Below, in pieces: positions 1 through 8,312 of a stretch of DNA of 46,385 nt (position 1 is the stretch's first letter; every line of letters begins with the position of its first letter). The DNA lies in the NCBI GenBank assembly GCA_002787635.1, contig PCXK01000016.1:1-46385 (forward strand). Direction: 5' to 3'. The position numbers and the translations under genes were made by a program. This DNA is from Alphaproteobacteria bacterium CG11_big_fil_rev_8_21_14_0_20_39_49 (GTDB taxonomy: Bacteria; Pseudomonadota; Alphaproteobacteria; Rickettsiales; UBA6187). The notes beneath the pieces were generated by a model, which ran no database searches, was not told the DNA's origin, and saw only the letters and a list, made by a program, of their open reading frames with translations.

Positions 1-7
1 TTGAGTT

Positions 8-36
8 TTGCCTTATAAGCATCACCTCTTTATATT
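8..36 (+). promoter_or_regulatory. Predicted sigma-70 promoter of tRNA-Phe
   Basis: A -35 box TTGCCT (8-13) and a -10 box TATATT (31-36) are separated by 17 bases. Transcription would begin about at 43-45, essentially at the 5' end of the mature tRNA. The TTGC-type -35 recurs at other promoters in this window. This is read from sequence only. Confidence 0.5.
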
Positions 37-44
37 ACATAAAA

Positions 45-120
45 GGTCTGATAGCTCAGTTGGTAGAGCAAGGGACTGAAAATCCCTGTGTCGCTGGTTC
101 GATTCCAGCTCAGACCACCA
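45..120 (+). tRNA. tRNA-Phe (anticodon GAA)
   Basis: This is a complete cloverleaf. The acceptor stem GGTCTGA pairs with TCAGACC. The D-arm contains AGCTCAGTTGGTAGAGC, the anticodon arm has GAA at 78-80, and the T-arm contains GGTTCGATTCC. The CCA end (118-120) is encoded in the DNA. It supplies phenylalanine for UUU/UUC codons. No other tRNA lies beside it. Confidence 0.97.
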
Positions 121-155
121 TTTTTCAATAATTACAAAATAAAACGGGAAAGTAA

Positions 156-191
156 CGGGACACCGGCAAACAAAGACCGGTGCTTAACCCG
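156..191. other. GC-rich hairpin downstream of tRNA-Phe, role unknown
   Basis: CACCGG (161-166) pairs perfectly with CCGGTG (177-182), and an outer CGGG (156-159) pairs with CCCG (188-191). The tract from about 145 to 230 is visibly richer in G and C than the AT-rich sequence around it. It has no clear U-tract directly after the stem on either strand, so it is a poor standard terminator. It could still end transcription of the minus-strand small gene at 230-469, be part of a small RNA, or be a remnant of an element inserted beside the tRNA. Confidence 0.35.
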
Positions 192-229
192 ACTGTAATG
201 ACCTGCATCAATTGTGCCGACGGCGATAA

Positions 230-469
230 TTAACCCTTGCCGTCTTGGGTATGTAAAGCCAAAAACACCGTTTCCTGCACTAAAAACTTGCTAAGGGTTA
301 TATGAACCTCTTCTTCGGTTAACCCACGTTTTTTAAACTGCTCATATAAATGAGTTTCTGTTTTTATTTTAGAATCATAATCTGTTTTTGCTATGAAATA
401 AACCTCATCAGTAATGAGTTGATCCGAAAACTGGCTTCGTATTTGTTCTATATCCGGAAACGGTAGCAT
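230..469 (-). CDS. Small hypothetical protein (79 aa)
   Basis: No family was recognised. The 79-residue product is soluble, with alternating charged and hydrophobic residues and a helix-like segment KKRGLTEEEVHITLSKFLV. It has no signal peptide or membrane segment. The ATG at 469 has no convincing ribosome-binding site; an AGGA-like motif lies more than 20 bases upstream. Nothing overlaps it on the other strand, and its amino-acid composition looks like a genuine protein, which is the main argument for it. The gene stands alone between tRNA-Phe and the next plus-strand gene. Confidence 0.45.
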   Translation of the reverse strand: MLPFPDIEQIRSQFSDQLITDEVYFIAKTDYDSKIKTETHLYEQFKKRGLTEEEVHITLSKFLVQETVFLALHTQDGKG

Positions 470-668
470 ATTTATACTGATTTTCTCTTATTCCTTAACA
501 CTAAACGACAATAACTATATGATGATAAATATAAATTTATAGTAAAAAAACAGGTAAAAATACAAAAATAATACCGCATGTTAATTAACACGGAATTTTT
601 AAAACTTCCCAAGACAAAGTAGACCGCCTCAAGCACTTACTTTATGATTATGGATATATTTATATAAA

Positions 669-684
669 TGTAACATTAGTTACA
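669..684. promoter_or_regulatory. Inverted repeat upstream of the 743-1117 gene
   Basis: TGTAAC (669-674) and GTTACA (679-684) form a 6-bp inverted repeat with a 4-base spacer, about 60 bases before the next start codon. It could be an operator. The remaining 470-742 noncoding stretch is AT-rich with no gene that can be supported and no clear -35/-10 pair. Confidence 0.25.
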
Positions 685-742
685 AATTTACAAGTTACTA
701 CCGTTATAGTGTTTTTTGAATAACTTCTAAAAGGAGTAATAT

Positions 743-1117
743 ATGGGAAATGTAAGAATCACCTCTCAATCAAAAGAAGTTCACTTTAGCCTGAAAGACA
801 AAATAATCGAATATAAGGCAGACAAATCACCGGGACAGGAAAAACCTGTATATACTGGTGAACAGGACACTAATTTTGAAAAAAAAGAAAAACCCGTAAA
901 AAGACCTAAAGAAGCACGAAACCTTTTTTGGGAAGATGAAAACAAATTACAAAATCTTCAATCGGAAGGCGGTCACAGGAGGCTGGTAAGGCAACGCTCG
1001 CAACCGGTTTTATGGGTCGAAAAAGAAGAACCGTTCAGCCGTAGAACGTTAGACGAATTAAAAAAGATAGGCGAAGAATTCGCAAAGCTATCAAAACCTT
1101 CAGGCTTTGAAAGATAA
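743..1117 (+). CDS. Hypothetical charged protein (124 aa)
   Basis: No family was recognised. The ATG at 743 is preceded by an AAAGGAG ribosome-binding site at a good distance, which makes the gene credible. The product is very polar and rich in Lys, Glu and Arg, with a likely disordered middle and two tryptophan-containing patches (NLFWEDENK and QPVLWVEKEEPFSRRTLDEL). The C-terminal part after these could form a helix. It has no signal peptide or membrane segment. It lies 72 bases upstream of the toxin-antitoxin pair, which has its own promoter, so it is probably not part of that system. Its lack of any recognisable domain suggests a lineage-restricted protein. Confidence 0.7.
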   Translation: MGNVRITSQSKEVHFSLKDKIIEYKADKSPGQEKPVYTGEQDTNFEKKEKPVKRPKEARNLFWEDENKLQNLQSEGGHRRLVRQRSQPVLWVEKEEPFSRRTLDELKKIGEEFAKLSKPSGFER

Positions 1118-1127
1118 ACCAATGCGG

Positions 1128-1167
1128 TTGCATATGCAATATTTTTATGGTATTATTGTATATACAA
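1128..1167 (+). promoter_or_regulatory. Toxin-antitoxin promoter with twin 12-bp palindromic operators
   Basis: The predicted promoter is TTGCAT (1128-1133), a 17-base spacer and TATTAT (1151-1156). Two perfect palindromes overlap it: TTGCATATGCAA at 1128-1139, covering the -35, and TTGTATATACAA at 1156-1167, covering the predicted start of transcription. They share the consensus TTGYATATRCAA and their centres are 28 bp apart. This is the expected layout for autorepression by the antitoxin encoded just downstream, which carries a helix-turn-helix. Binding itself is inferred. Confidence 0.6.
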
Positions 1168-1189
1168 CTAATCATCTTTAGGTTTTAAT

Positions 1190-1576
1190 ATGGATTATAA
1201 TACTATTCAAGACAATAATAACATTGGAAAAAATGAAGTTCTGTCAAAAGCTATACTTAACCTGAAAGATTCATGGCAACTGAGTAACAAGGATATTGCC
1301 GAGATAATCGGTGTTGATTCTTCTTTTATAACTCGCTTGAAAAAAGGTCAAACGCAAATAGAGCATGACAAAAAAACGGGGCAGTTATCGTTGATGCTTA
1401 TAAGGGTTTTCAGGAGTCTTGGAGCTTTTTTAGGAGATAGAATGACAGCCCAGCAACAATGGCTTGATTCATACAACCGTGCATTCAATAGTACTCCCAT
1501 TGATGCGATGAAGAATGTTGAAGGATTATCAAGGGTAGTGATTTACTTAGATGCTTTAAGGGGTTCTGAAGGATAA
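1190..1576 (+). CDS. Antitoxin of the MbcA/ParS/Xre family
   Basis: This is the antitoxin partner of the RES toxin that follows. The N-terminal half holds a Xre-like helix-turn-helix, seen as NKDIAEIIGVDSSFITRLKKG at about residues 33-53. The C-terminal half (about 70-125) matches the DUF2384 toxin-binding domain, with RVFRSLGAFLGD, an Asn/Pro-containing segment and the terminal GLSRVVIYLDALRG. Antitoxins of this family wrap and inhibit the RES enzyme and repress their own promoter. Its stop codon is immediately followed by the toxin start (TAA-ATG), so the two are translationally coupled. The ribosome-binding site is weak (TTTAGG). The length of 128 residues is normal for the family. Confidence 0.88.
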   Translation: MDYNTIQDNNNIGKNEVLSKAILNLKDSWQLSNKDIAEIIGVDSSFITRLKKGQTQIEHDKKTGQLSLMLIRVFRSLGAFLGDRMTAQQQWLDSYNRAFNSTPIDAMKNVEGLSRVVIYLDALRGSEG

Positions 1577-2284
1577 ATGTTTGACGATATAAGTATAAAA
1601 GAGCATATATGTCCCAATCATGACTGCGTGGGTTTCAGAGTTGTTGAGGATCAGCAATATATAAGTACCAGACCGTTGGTGGACAGCAATACCGAGCATG
1701 AGATATTAGAGAAGATGCTGGAAGACAACAAACCTCCGAATACTCAGCCTTTTGAGATGAGTGATGCGGCAAAGAGGGATTATCTATTGTTCACGCCGTT
1801 TCGATACCCTCCTCTTTTAAGCGGTACGAGATATGGTAGGCAAACCGAACGCTCAATATTTTACGGAAGCATGGACTTAAGTGGGGCTTTTGCCGAAATA
1901 GCACATCAACGCTTCCGCTTCCTTGACGATACCGACGCTAAGATTCCTCCGGTTACTATAAACTACACTTCTTTTAAATTTTTTGCCGGAACGGAGCTTT
2001 TCATAGACCTTACAAAACCGCCCTTTAACAAATATAGGTCTGTGCTAACGGATAAATATAGTTACAAAAACAGTCAGAAATTAGGTTCTATTTTAAGGCA
2101 TAAAAAGATTGAGCTTTTCTATTTTTTCAGTGCAAGGAGTGAACAAAGCACTAATATAGCTATATTCAGCCCTTCGGTTTTTACTAAAAGAACATCAAAT
2201 CACAAACACTGGCAGTGTGTTACACATACCGGCAGGGTTGAGTTTTCTATGGAACGCAAGGTCTTATATAAATTTTCCGGATAA
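1577..2284 (+). CDS. RES-domain toxin
   Basis: RES toxins of this class act on NAD+: some degrade it (MbcT type) and some ADP-ribosylate a cell target (ParT type). Which applies here cannot be told from sequence. The RES signature residues are visible: an early Arg (R21), the RYPPLLSGTRYG segment (about 76-87), Tyr96 in SIFYGSMDL, Glu107 in AFAEIAHQRF, and a C-terminal Ser/Asn region. The start follows the antitoxin stop with no gap. An unusual HICPNHDCVGF stretch at residues 10-20 places two Cys and two His close together, in front of R21. At 235 residues it is typical in length. The pair faces a convergent gene only 7 bases away. Confidence 0.87.
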   Translation: MFDDISIKEHICPNHDCVGFRVVEDQQYISTRPLVDSNTEHEILEKMLEDNKPPNTQPFEMSDAAKRDYLLFTPFRYPPLLSGTRYGRQTERSIFYGSMDLSGAFAEIAHQRFRFLDDTDAKIPPVTINYTSFKFFAGTELFIDLTKPPFNKYRSVLTDKYSYKNSQKLGSILRHKKIELFYFFSARSEQSTNIAIFSPSVFTKRTSNHKHWQCVTHTGRVEFSMERKVLYKFSG

Positions 2285-2291
2285 AACTATA

Positions 2292-3200
2292 CTAGTTGTT
2301 AATTAAATACTGATTAAATTTAATATTATACTCGCTCAAATCGTAATATTTAACCGCTAATGTTATAGGTTTACCTAAAAATTGTTCTTCCAGATAAAAA
2401 GAGTTGCCTATGTTTTCTACGGAAGATAACACGGCTTCATCCTCCAGACTGACGACTTGCATAGACGTAACATGTTTATTCGATTCGGTTATATTAAAAC
2501 CATAAGACGTACCGCCTTCTACAGTACTTTTATAGTTACCGTTAGCTAAAATACTAAATGAAACCACTTCATTAGATATTTTACTCGGAGCGGTATTGCT
2601 TATGGATACATCTTTTATTAAAGCCTTACCTTCTTCGGCACCCTCCGATGCTGCCATAACGTAGAAATCCGCCTTCACCCAAAGATTTCGCATAGACTCA
2701 AGTCCAAAAATATTATTCTTATAATTTATATATAAATTACCGTCACGGGTAGCTGCCTCAAGGAGTTCCGGCTTACATCCGTCACCGGTCAAACAGCCCG
2801 TATAATAAAATATTCCACGCTGTTCTTTCTGACTTTCTTCTTTAAGCTTTTCTTCCTCTATTTTCTCTCTTTCTCTTGACTCTTTTAAAATGTCCCTTGG
2901 CGGCTTATCATAAACAAATATCGAATTTATCTTACTTTTTTCCGCATCCATAGATAGGACTTTATATGACGGGTTAGAAACCATGAACTCAATTTCTAAT
3001 TTAGAACCTTCAGCAACATTACTTTTAATGGTACTAACGTTAAATGATGTAACCTCAATGTCGCTATCACCGATTTCTGCAACTTGAGCCGTAGCATCAC
3101 TCTCTTCAACAGTTTCCGTTTCCTGAGCGTATGAAGTATTGGCGGCAAATACTGTCGATAACAAAAACAATACTGAAAACGTTCTGATTTTATTTAACAT
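2292..3200 (-). CDS. Hypothetical exported protein (302 aa)
   Basis: The N-terminus is a classical Sec signal peptide: MLNKIRTF, a hydrophobic core LFLLSTVFAANTS, and a likely cut after SYA before QETETVEES. The mature part is acidic, beta-rich in appearance, and contains one strongly charged helical stretch (about residues 105-130, rich in Glu, Lys and Arg) followed by two cysteines in GCLTGDGCKPE that may form a disulfide. No domain was recognised. It is probably periplasmic or surface-exposed. The start is preceded by AGGTAAG. A TATAAT-like -10 element lies 20-25 bases upstream of the start, without a clear -35. It is convergent with the RES toxin and lies downstream of lon on the same strand. 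Confidence 0.75.
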   Translation of the reverse strand: MLNKIRTFSVLFLLSTVFAANTSYAQETETVEESDATAQVAEIGDSDIEVTSFNVSTIKSNVAEGSKLEIEFMVSNPSYKVLSMDAEKSKINSIFVYDKPPRDILKESREREKIEEEKLKEESQKEQRGIFYYTGCLTGDGCKPELLEAATRDGNLYINYKNNIFGLESMRNLWVKADFYVMAASEGAEEGKALIKDVSISNTAPSKISNEVVSFSILANGNYKSTVEGGTSYGFNITESNKHVTSMQVVSLEDEAVLSSVENIGNSFYLEEQFLGKPITLAVKYYDLSEYNIKFNQYLINN

Positions 3201-3279
3201 CTTACCTACGTCCCTTCACTAAATTATACCCTTTTTTAGGTATTATTAATTATAGATAGATTTTGTAATAGAGAATTTA

Positions 3280-3332
3280 TTTCAGCATCTTATATTAAAG
3301 GCTACTAGATACTTAAACAAGTTCAGTATAAC
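3280..3332. repeat. Degenerate copy of the CTGAAACAAGTTCAG palindromic repeat
   Basis: TTTCAGCATCT (3280-3290) and, after a spacer, a 26-base arm at 3307-3332 closely match the two inner parts of the inverted repeats at 19349-19417 and 42071-42143. The outer left half is missing and the right arm carries a few substitutions. It is a decayed member of the same dispersed family, lying between lon and the exported-protein gene. Confidence 0.6.
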
Positions 3333-3342
3333 ATAAAATTAA

Positions 3343-3359
3343 AAATTGTGGTACAATTT
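3343..3359 (-). terminator. Possible weak terminator after lon
   Basis: A 7-bp stem AAATTGT/ACAATTT (3343-3349 with 3353-3359) with a 3-base loop is followed on the minus strand by a T-rich run. It is AT-rich and weak, but sits about 40 bases past the lon stop codon. Confidence 0.3.
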
Positions 3360-3399
3360 ATACAAAATATATCTATAATAAACACTAGTTTTTTATTTA

Positions 3400-5805
3400 T
3401 CAATGAGTAATAAAACTATCGTCCCCATCATTTACCGTAGCATCTGCTGCAATATTTTCAACCTCAACCCACTCTGTCGGCTCAGGAATTTTAGTTAATG
3501 CTATATTAAGAGCCTCTTCTGCGGTGGTTATCGGAATTATCTCAAGTCCGTTTTTTACATTATCGGGTATTTCAGCTAAATCCTTTTCATTTTCTTTAGG
3601 TATCATTACGGTTTTCACTCCTCCGCGAAGGGCTGCCAGCAATTTTTCTTTCAGACCTCCTATCGGGAAAACCCTGCCCCGCAATGTTATCTCTCCCGTC
3701 ATAGCCACTGATTTTTTAACAGGTATCCCCGTCATTACCGAAACAATGGCGGTATATATCGCAACACCTGCCGAAGGACCGTCCTTCGGGGTAGCTCCCT
3801 CAGGCACGTGAATATGTATATCTTCTTTCCTATATTCGGGAGGTGTAATTCCATGCTCCAAGCAACGGGAACGTGCATAGCTAAATGCTGCCTGAGTTGA
3901 CTCCTGCATCACCTCGCCGAGCTTTCCGGTGCTTTTTATAATGCCTCTGCCCGGCAACTTTACAGCCTCAATAGTTAGCATATCACCGCCAAACTCGGTA
4001 TATGCAAGCCCTGTAACCACACCCACCAGATCTTTTTCACCTGTTTCACCGAATGAGAATTTCTTAACACCGAGATATTTTTCAATATTTTGGGAGGAAA
4101 TTTCTACTTTTTCCGTTTTTTGGGTAAGGATTTCCTTTACGGATTTTCTGGCAAGCTTTGATATTTCACGCTCAAGATTACGGACACCTGCCTCACGTGT
4201 ATAATATCTTATTATATCCCTAAGAGCATCATCTAAAACAGACCACTCGCCTTTTTTCAGCCCGTTCTTTTTAGTCTGCTTACTAATCAGATGTCTTTTG
4301 GCTATTTCTATTTTTTCATCTTCAGTATATCCGGCAATTCTTATAACTTCCAGCCTGTCCAGCAAAGGAGGCGGCATATTAAGGCTGTTCGCCGTAGTTA
4401 CAAACATTACGTCCGACAAATCATAATCCACTTCCAAATAGTGGTCGTTAAAATTAGAATTCTGTTCCGGATCCAGCACCTCAAGCAGTGCGGACGCAGG
4501 ATCTCCCCTGAAGTCATTACCCATCTTGTCGATTTCATCAAGTAATAATAACGGGTTTGAAGTTCCTACTTTTTTCATGGACTGAATTATCTTACCGGGC
4601 ATTGAACCGATATACGTCCTTCTGTGACCTCTTATCTCCGATTCGTCCCTAACTCCGCCCAAAGATATCTTGCCGAACTTGCGTCCTATAGCTTTAGCAA
4701 TTGATTTTGCAAGCGATGTTTTGCCCACTCCCGGAGGACCTACCAGACAGATAACCGTACCGCCGACCTTTTTTGTACGCTGCTGTACTGCCAGAAATTC
4801 TAAAATCCGTTCTTTTACTTTATCAAGAGCATAATGGTCTTTGTCTAAAACATCATTGGCAAATTTCAGATCGCCTTTTATTCTGCTTCTTTTGTCCCAT
4901 GGGATATTGAACAACCAGTCAAGATAGTTCCTTGTTACCGTAGACTCGGCAGACATCGGCGACATTGCCTTTAATTTCTTTATTTCAGATAACGCCTTAT
5001 CTTTAGCTTCTTTTGTAAGCTTTAATTTTTTAACCTGCTCTTCAAGCCTTGATATTTCGTCTTTACCGTCTTCTTCACCAAGTTCTTTATGAATAGCCTT
5101 TAATTGCTCGTTAAGATAATATTCTTTTTGGGTTTTTTCCATCTGATCTTTGATTCTGGTACGAATTTTCTTTTCCGTATCCAGAACCTCCATTTCAGAT
5201 TCCATATAAGAATATATCATCTCGATTCTTTTTGAAAGCTCGATACATTCCAGTATTTTCTGCTTTTCATCAATTTCAAGGGTCAGGTGGGACGCTATTG
5301 CATCTGCAAGACGTGCGGCATCTGTCACCTGAGATAAAGAATTTGTTACTTCAGGAGCTACTTTTTTATTAAGCTTTGAATATTTAGCGAACTGGTTAAG
5401 GATAGATCTGGAAAGAGCCTTAATATCCTTATCTTCACTATATTTTTCGTCAATAACACTTACTTTTGCCTGAAAGAACTCCTCACCTTCGATAACTTCC
5501 TTAATGTTCATTCGCTGACGACCTTCGACAAGAACTTTTACGGTTCCGTCAGGCAGTTTTAACAATTGCAGAATATTCGCCAGAACTCCCACTTTATATA
5601 TATCTTCGGCTGCCGGTTCATCTTTGCTTGCGTCTTTTTGTGTCACAAGCAATATCATCTTATTCTTTTTTAGCACATCTTCTAAAGCACTGATGGACTT
5701 ACTACGCCCAACAAACAAAGGAGCTATCATTCCGGGGAAAACAACTATATCTCTTAAAGGTAACAATGAATAAAGATCATCACTTACTTGGTTTTTATCA
5801 ATCAT
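3400..5805 (-). CDS. lon: ATP-dependent protease Lon
   Basis: Lon is the cytosolic AAA+ serine protease that degrades misfolded and short-lived regulatory proteins. The full domain order is visible in 801 residues: the N-terminal substrate-binding domain (LPLRDIVVFPGMIAPLFVGR), a coiled-coil region (about 200-290), the ATPase with Walker A GPPGVGKTS and Walker B LLLLDEIDK, and the C-terminal protease. The catalytic dyad is Ser678 in PKDGPSAGVA and Lys721 in GGLKEKLLAA. The length is normal and no key residue is missing. It is the last gene of the clpP-clpX-TM2-lon block, starting only 5 bases after the TM2 gene, so it is probably co-transcribed. The ATG lacks a strong ribosome-binding site. 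Confidence 0.97.
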   Translation of the reverse strand: MIDKNQVSDDLYSLLPLRDIVVFPGMIAPLFVGRSKSISALEDVLKKNKMILLVTQKDASKDEPAAEDIYKVGVLANILQLLKLPDGTVKVLVEGRQRMNIKEVIEGEEFFQAKVSVIDEKYSEDKDIKALSRSILNQFAKYSKLNKKVAPEVTNSLSQVTDAARLADAIASHLTLEIDEKQKILECIELSKRIEMIYSYMESEMEVLDTEKKIRTRIKDQMEKTQKEYYLNEQLKAIHKELGEEDGKDEISRLEEQVKKLKLTKEAKDKALSEIKKLKAMSPMSAESTVTRNYLDWLFNIPWDKRSRIKGDLKFANDVLDKDHYALDKVKERILEFLAVQQRTKKVGGTVICLVGPPGVGKTSLAKSIAKAIGRKFGKISLGGVRDESEIRGHRRTYIGSMPGKIIQSMKKVGTSNPLLLLDEIDKMGNDFRGDPASALLEVLDPEQNSNFNDHYLEVDYDLSDVMFVTTANSLNMPPPLLDRLEVIRIAGYTEDEKIEIAKRHLISKQTKKNGLKKGEWSVLDDALRDIIRYYTREAGVRNLEREISKLARKSVKEILTQKTEKVEISSQNIEKYLGVKKFSFGETGEKDLVGVVTGLAYTEFGGDMLTIEAVKLPGRGIIKSTGKLGEVMQESTQAAFSYARSRCLEHGITPPEYRKEDIHIHVPEGATPKDGPSAGVAIYTAIVSVMTGIPVKKSVAMTGEITLRGRVFPIGGLKEKLLAALRGGVKTVMIPKENEKDLAEIPDNVKNGLEIIPITTAEEALNIALTKIPEPTEWVEVENIAADATVNDGDDSFITH

Positions 5806-5810
5806 AATGT

Positions 5811-6137
5811 TTACGCTTTTTCTAATTTTTCAAAAAGCTCTTCTGCTTTTTTTTTGTTGTATTGTTTTAATATAGTATCAAGTCTGAATAAATCAATGAC
5901 CCACCACACAAATAAACCTCCTAAAGAGAGAAAAAACAGAAAAAACATCTTCCACTTACCCACGTAAATGTAGTGAAAACTAAAGAACCAGCAAATTATA
6001 AGGAGAGAATCCTGCTTTCTATATTTTTTATAAAGCCTTAAAAGTTCTTCTTTCCTACTAGCGGATAGGGTGCGATATTTAGAAGACAGAAAGTCTTCCA
6101 GCTCTTTGATTAAAGCAACTTCAGATCTTGATGTCAT
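5811..6137 (-). CDS. TM2-domain membrane protein
   Basis: A charged helical N-terminal half (residues 1-45, rich in Glu, Lys and Arg) precedes a TM2-type domain: two hydrophobic helices separated by a short turn. The signature FSFHYIYVGKW is followed by GGLFVWWVIDLFRL, ending in the WW-x-x-D motif typical of TM2 proteins. A charged tail follows. Function is unknown; TM2 proteins are small membrane proteins of several unrelated systems. It sits between clpX (41 bases upstream) and lon (5 bases downstream) in the same direction, so it is likely co-expressed with the proteases. This position is unusual, and a role in tethering or quality control at the membrane is only a guess. Confidence 0.8.
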   Translation of the reverse strand: MTSRSEVALIKELEDFLSSKYRTLSASRKEELLRLYKKYRKQDSLLIICWFFSFHYIYVGKWKMFFLFFLSLGGLFVWWVIDLFRLDTILKQYNKKKAEELFEKLEKA

Positions 6138-6178
6138 ATTCCCCTAAAAAATTTCTAAAAAACCAAAATAAGCGTTAA

Positions 6179-7456
6179 TTAAGATGCTTTTGTTTTCTTA
6201 GGACTTTTTTTGGTTTTAGTTTCAAAGACCAGTATAGGCTCTTTTTTCTTTTCTACCGCATCTTTATTCACCACCACCTCTTTAAGATCTTTCATGCCGG
6301 GAACGTCATACATAAGATCGAGCAATATATCTTCTAATATAGCTCTTAGTCCTCTGGCTCCGGTTTTACGTTCAATCGCTCTTTTAGCGATAGCGTCCAG
6401 TGCGTCATCTTTGAACTCAAGTTTAACATTTTCCATCTCAAACAGTTTTTGATATTGTTTGATAAGTGCGTTTTTAGGGGTAGTAAGTATTTCAACCAAC
6501 GCTCCCTCATCTAAATCATTAAGGGTAGCCACAACCGGAAGACGACCTACAAACTCAGGTATCAAGCCGAATTTAACCAAATCCTCAGGCTGTAAATTCT
6601 GCAATATCTCACCCACACGACGTTTTTCCTCGCCCCTTACATCAGCACCGAAGCCGATAGAAGTTCCCCTGCCGCGGCTTGATATTAATTTTTCCAAACC
6701 AGCAAATGCTCCGCTACAGATGAATAATATGTTCGTAGTGTCAATCTGCAAGAATTCCTGTTGCGGGTGTTTACGCCCGCCTTGTGGTGGAACTGACGCT
6801 ATAGTGCCTTCCATAATTTTCAACAAAGCCTGCTGCACACCTTCACCCGACACGTCACGTGTGATAGAAGGATTATCGGACTTACGGGAGATTTTATCAA
6901 CCTCATCAATATAAACTATACCTCTTTGTGCGCGTTCAACATTATAATCGGCAGCCTGTAGCAACCTTAGGATAATGTTCTCAACGTCTTCACCGACATA
7001 ACCTGCTTCCGTCAATGTAGTAGCGTCTGCCATGGTGAAAGGCACATCAAGGATACGTGCCAAAGTTTGTGCTAATAACGTCTTACCGCAACCTGTAGGA
7101 CCGATAAGTAATATATTGGCTTTAGCAAGCTCAATATCGTTTGCACCTTTTTCAGAATGGCTCAGTCTTTTATAATGGTTATGCACTGCAACCGATAAAA
7201 CTTTCTTTGCGGCAGTTTGACCGATAACATAGTCATCAAGCACTTTACATATATCTTTAGGGTTAGGAACTCCGTCACCGTCTTTAACTAAAGATGACTT
7301 ACTTTCCTCACGTATGATATCAAGACACAACTCCACACATTCATCACATATGAAAACCGTAGGTCCGGCTATTAACTTCCGAACCTCATGCTGGCTTTTA
7401 CCGCAAAACGAACAGTAAAGAGTATTTTTTGAGTCACTTCCGTCAGATTTAACCAT
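6179..7456 (-). CDS. clpX: ClpX, ATP-dependent unfoldase of ClpXP
   Basis: ClpX recognises, unfolds and threads substrates into the ClpP chamber. The N-terminal zinc-binding domain has four cysteines (C15, C18, C37, C40). Walker A is GPTGCGKT at 119-126, Walker B is IVYIDEVDK, the pore loop is GYVGED, and the ClpP-binding loop is represented by SIGFGADV. The C-terminal small domain is intact ([13 protein letters not shown]). At 425 residues it is of usual size. It follows clpP by 20 bases on the same strand, the common arrangement, and both can be driven from the predicted promoter upstream of clpP. Confidence 0.97.
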   Translation of the reverse strand: MVKSDGSDSKNTLYCSFCGKSQHEVRKLIAGPTVFICDECVELCLDIIREESKSSLVKDGDGVPNPKDICKVLDDYVIGQTAAKKVLSVAVHNHYKRLSHSEKGANDIELAKANILLIGPTGCGKTLLAQTLARILDVPFTMADATTLTEAGYVGEDVENIILRLLQAADYNVERAQRGIVYIDEVDKISRKSDNPSITRDVSGEGVQQALLKIMEGTIASVPPQGGRKHPQQEFLQIDTTNILFICSGAFAGLEKLISSRGRGTSIGFGADVRGEEKRRVGEILQNLQPEDLVKFGLIPEFVGRLPVVATLNDLDEGALVEILTTPKNALIKQYQKLFEMENVKLEFKDDALDAIAKRAIERKTGARGLRAILEDILLDLMYDVPGMKDLKEVVVNKDAVEKKKEPILVFETKTKKSPKKTKAS

Positions 7457-7476
7457 CTAATTAACCTATCTTTATA

Positions 7477-8109
7477 TTATTTTTTAGCATCTTTCGCGTC
7501 ATGAGGGCGTTGAGTTATGACCTTATCTACCAGTCCGAACTCCTTTGCTGCCTCAGCAGTCATAAAGTAATCCCTTTCCATGGCTTTCTCAATTACGGCT
7601 AAGGTTTTCCCCGTATGTTTAACATACATCTGGTTAAGGCGTTTTTTAATTTCCAATATTTCCTTAACATGGATTTCCATATCGGTTGCCTGTCCCTGAA
7701 AGCCGCCTGAAGGTTGGTGTATCATAACTCTGGCATTGGGAAGAATGAATCTTTTTCCTTTAGCACCGGCAGTAAGAAGCAGAGAACCCATTGAAGCAGC
7801 CTGCCCTACACATAAAGTACATACGTCAGGTTTAATATACTGCATCGTATCATACATTGCCAGCCCCGAAGTTACCACTCCGCCGGGGGAGTTAATATAC
7901 ATATATATATCTTTATCGGGATTTTCTGACTCTAGAAATAACAACTGTGCCGTTACAAGACTTGACATACCGTCATGAACCTGTCCGTTGACAAAGATTA
8001 TTCTTTCTTTCAAAAGTCTGGAGAAAATATCGTAAGACCTTTCTCCTCTATTTGTCTGCTCGACTACCATTGGAACTAAGTCCATATGCGGTGCGAAAAC
8101 ATCACTCAT
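7477..8109 (-). CDS. clpP: ClpP, proteolytic subunit of ClpXP
   Basis: ClpP forms the tetradecameric serine-protease chamber used by ClpX. The catalytic triad is complete: Ser106 in [11 protein letters not shown], His131 in MIHQPSGG and Asp180 in [12 protein letters not shown]. The segments YINSPGG and GGFQGQATD are typical of the family. The length of 210 residues matches the family. There is a weak AGGT ribosome-binding site, and a predicted promoter lies 40-70 bases upstream of the ATG. It is separated from trigger factor by an intrinsic terminator, so it starts its own unit with clpX, the TM2 gene and lon. Confidence 0.97.
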   Translation of the reverse strand: MSDVFAPHMDLVPMVVEQTNRGERSYDIFSRLLKERIIFVNGQVHDGMSSLVTAQLLFLESENPDKDIYMYINSPGGVVTSGLAMYDTMQYIKPDVCTLCVGQAASMGSLLLTAGAKGKRFILPNARVMIHQPSGGFQGQATDMEIHVKEILEIKKRLNQMYVKHTGKTLAVIEKAMERDYFMTAEAAKEFGLVDKVITQRPHDAKDAKK

Positions 8110-8148
8110 ACCATTACCTATTCAATAAGTTTTTGTTTCTATCTGACA

Positions 8149-8177
8149 AATATAGAGAACAACTTATTACATAGCAA
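8149..8177 (-). promoter_or_regulatory. Predicted promoter of clpP-clpX-TM2-lon
   Basis: Read on the minus strand, TTGCTA (8177-8172) and TATATT (8154-8149) are separated by 17 bases. A start of transcription near 8142 would leave a leader of about 33 bases. No clear heat-shock (sigma-32) boxes were seen. Confidence 0.5.
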
Positions 8178-8223
8178 GAGTTTGAGTAAAAAGAAGTTAA
8201 CATTATTAAGAAAGAATAGACAC

Positions 8224-8263
8224 AAAAAAAGTCGTTAAGCATAGAAAACAATAACTTAACGAC
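8224..8263 (-). terminator. Intrinsic terminator of tig
   Basis: A perfect 9-bp stem (8231-8239 with 8255-8263, GTCGTTAAG/CTTAACGAC) is flanked by A and T runs. On the minus strand it is followed by seven Ts (8230-8224). It lies 50 bases past the tig stop codon. The T run on the other side means it could also work on the plus strand. Confidence 0.85.
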
Positions 8264-8312
8264 TTTCTTTTTTAAACAATTTTCGGTGGATAAAACCTGA
8301 AGAACGGCGTTT

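Noticed and set aside
141-185. Integrase C-terminal remnant next to tRNA-Phe
   Set aside because: A short frame reads KVTGHRQTKTG, which faintly recalls an integrase box, but it is only 14 codons between stops and cannot be supported.
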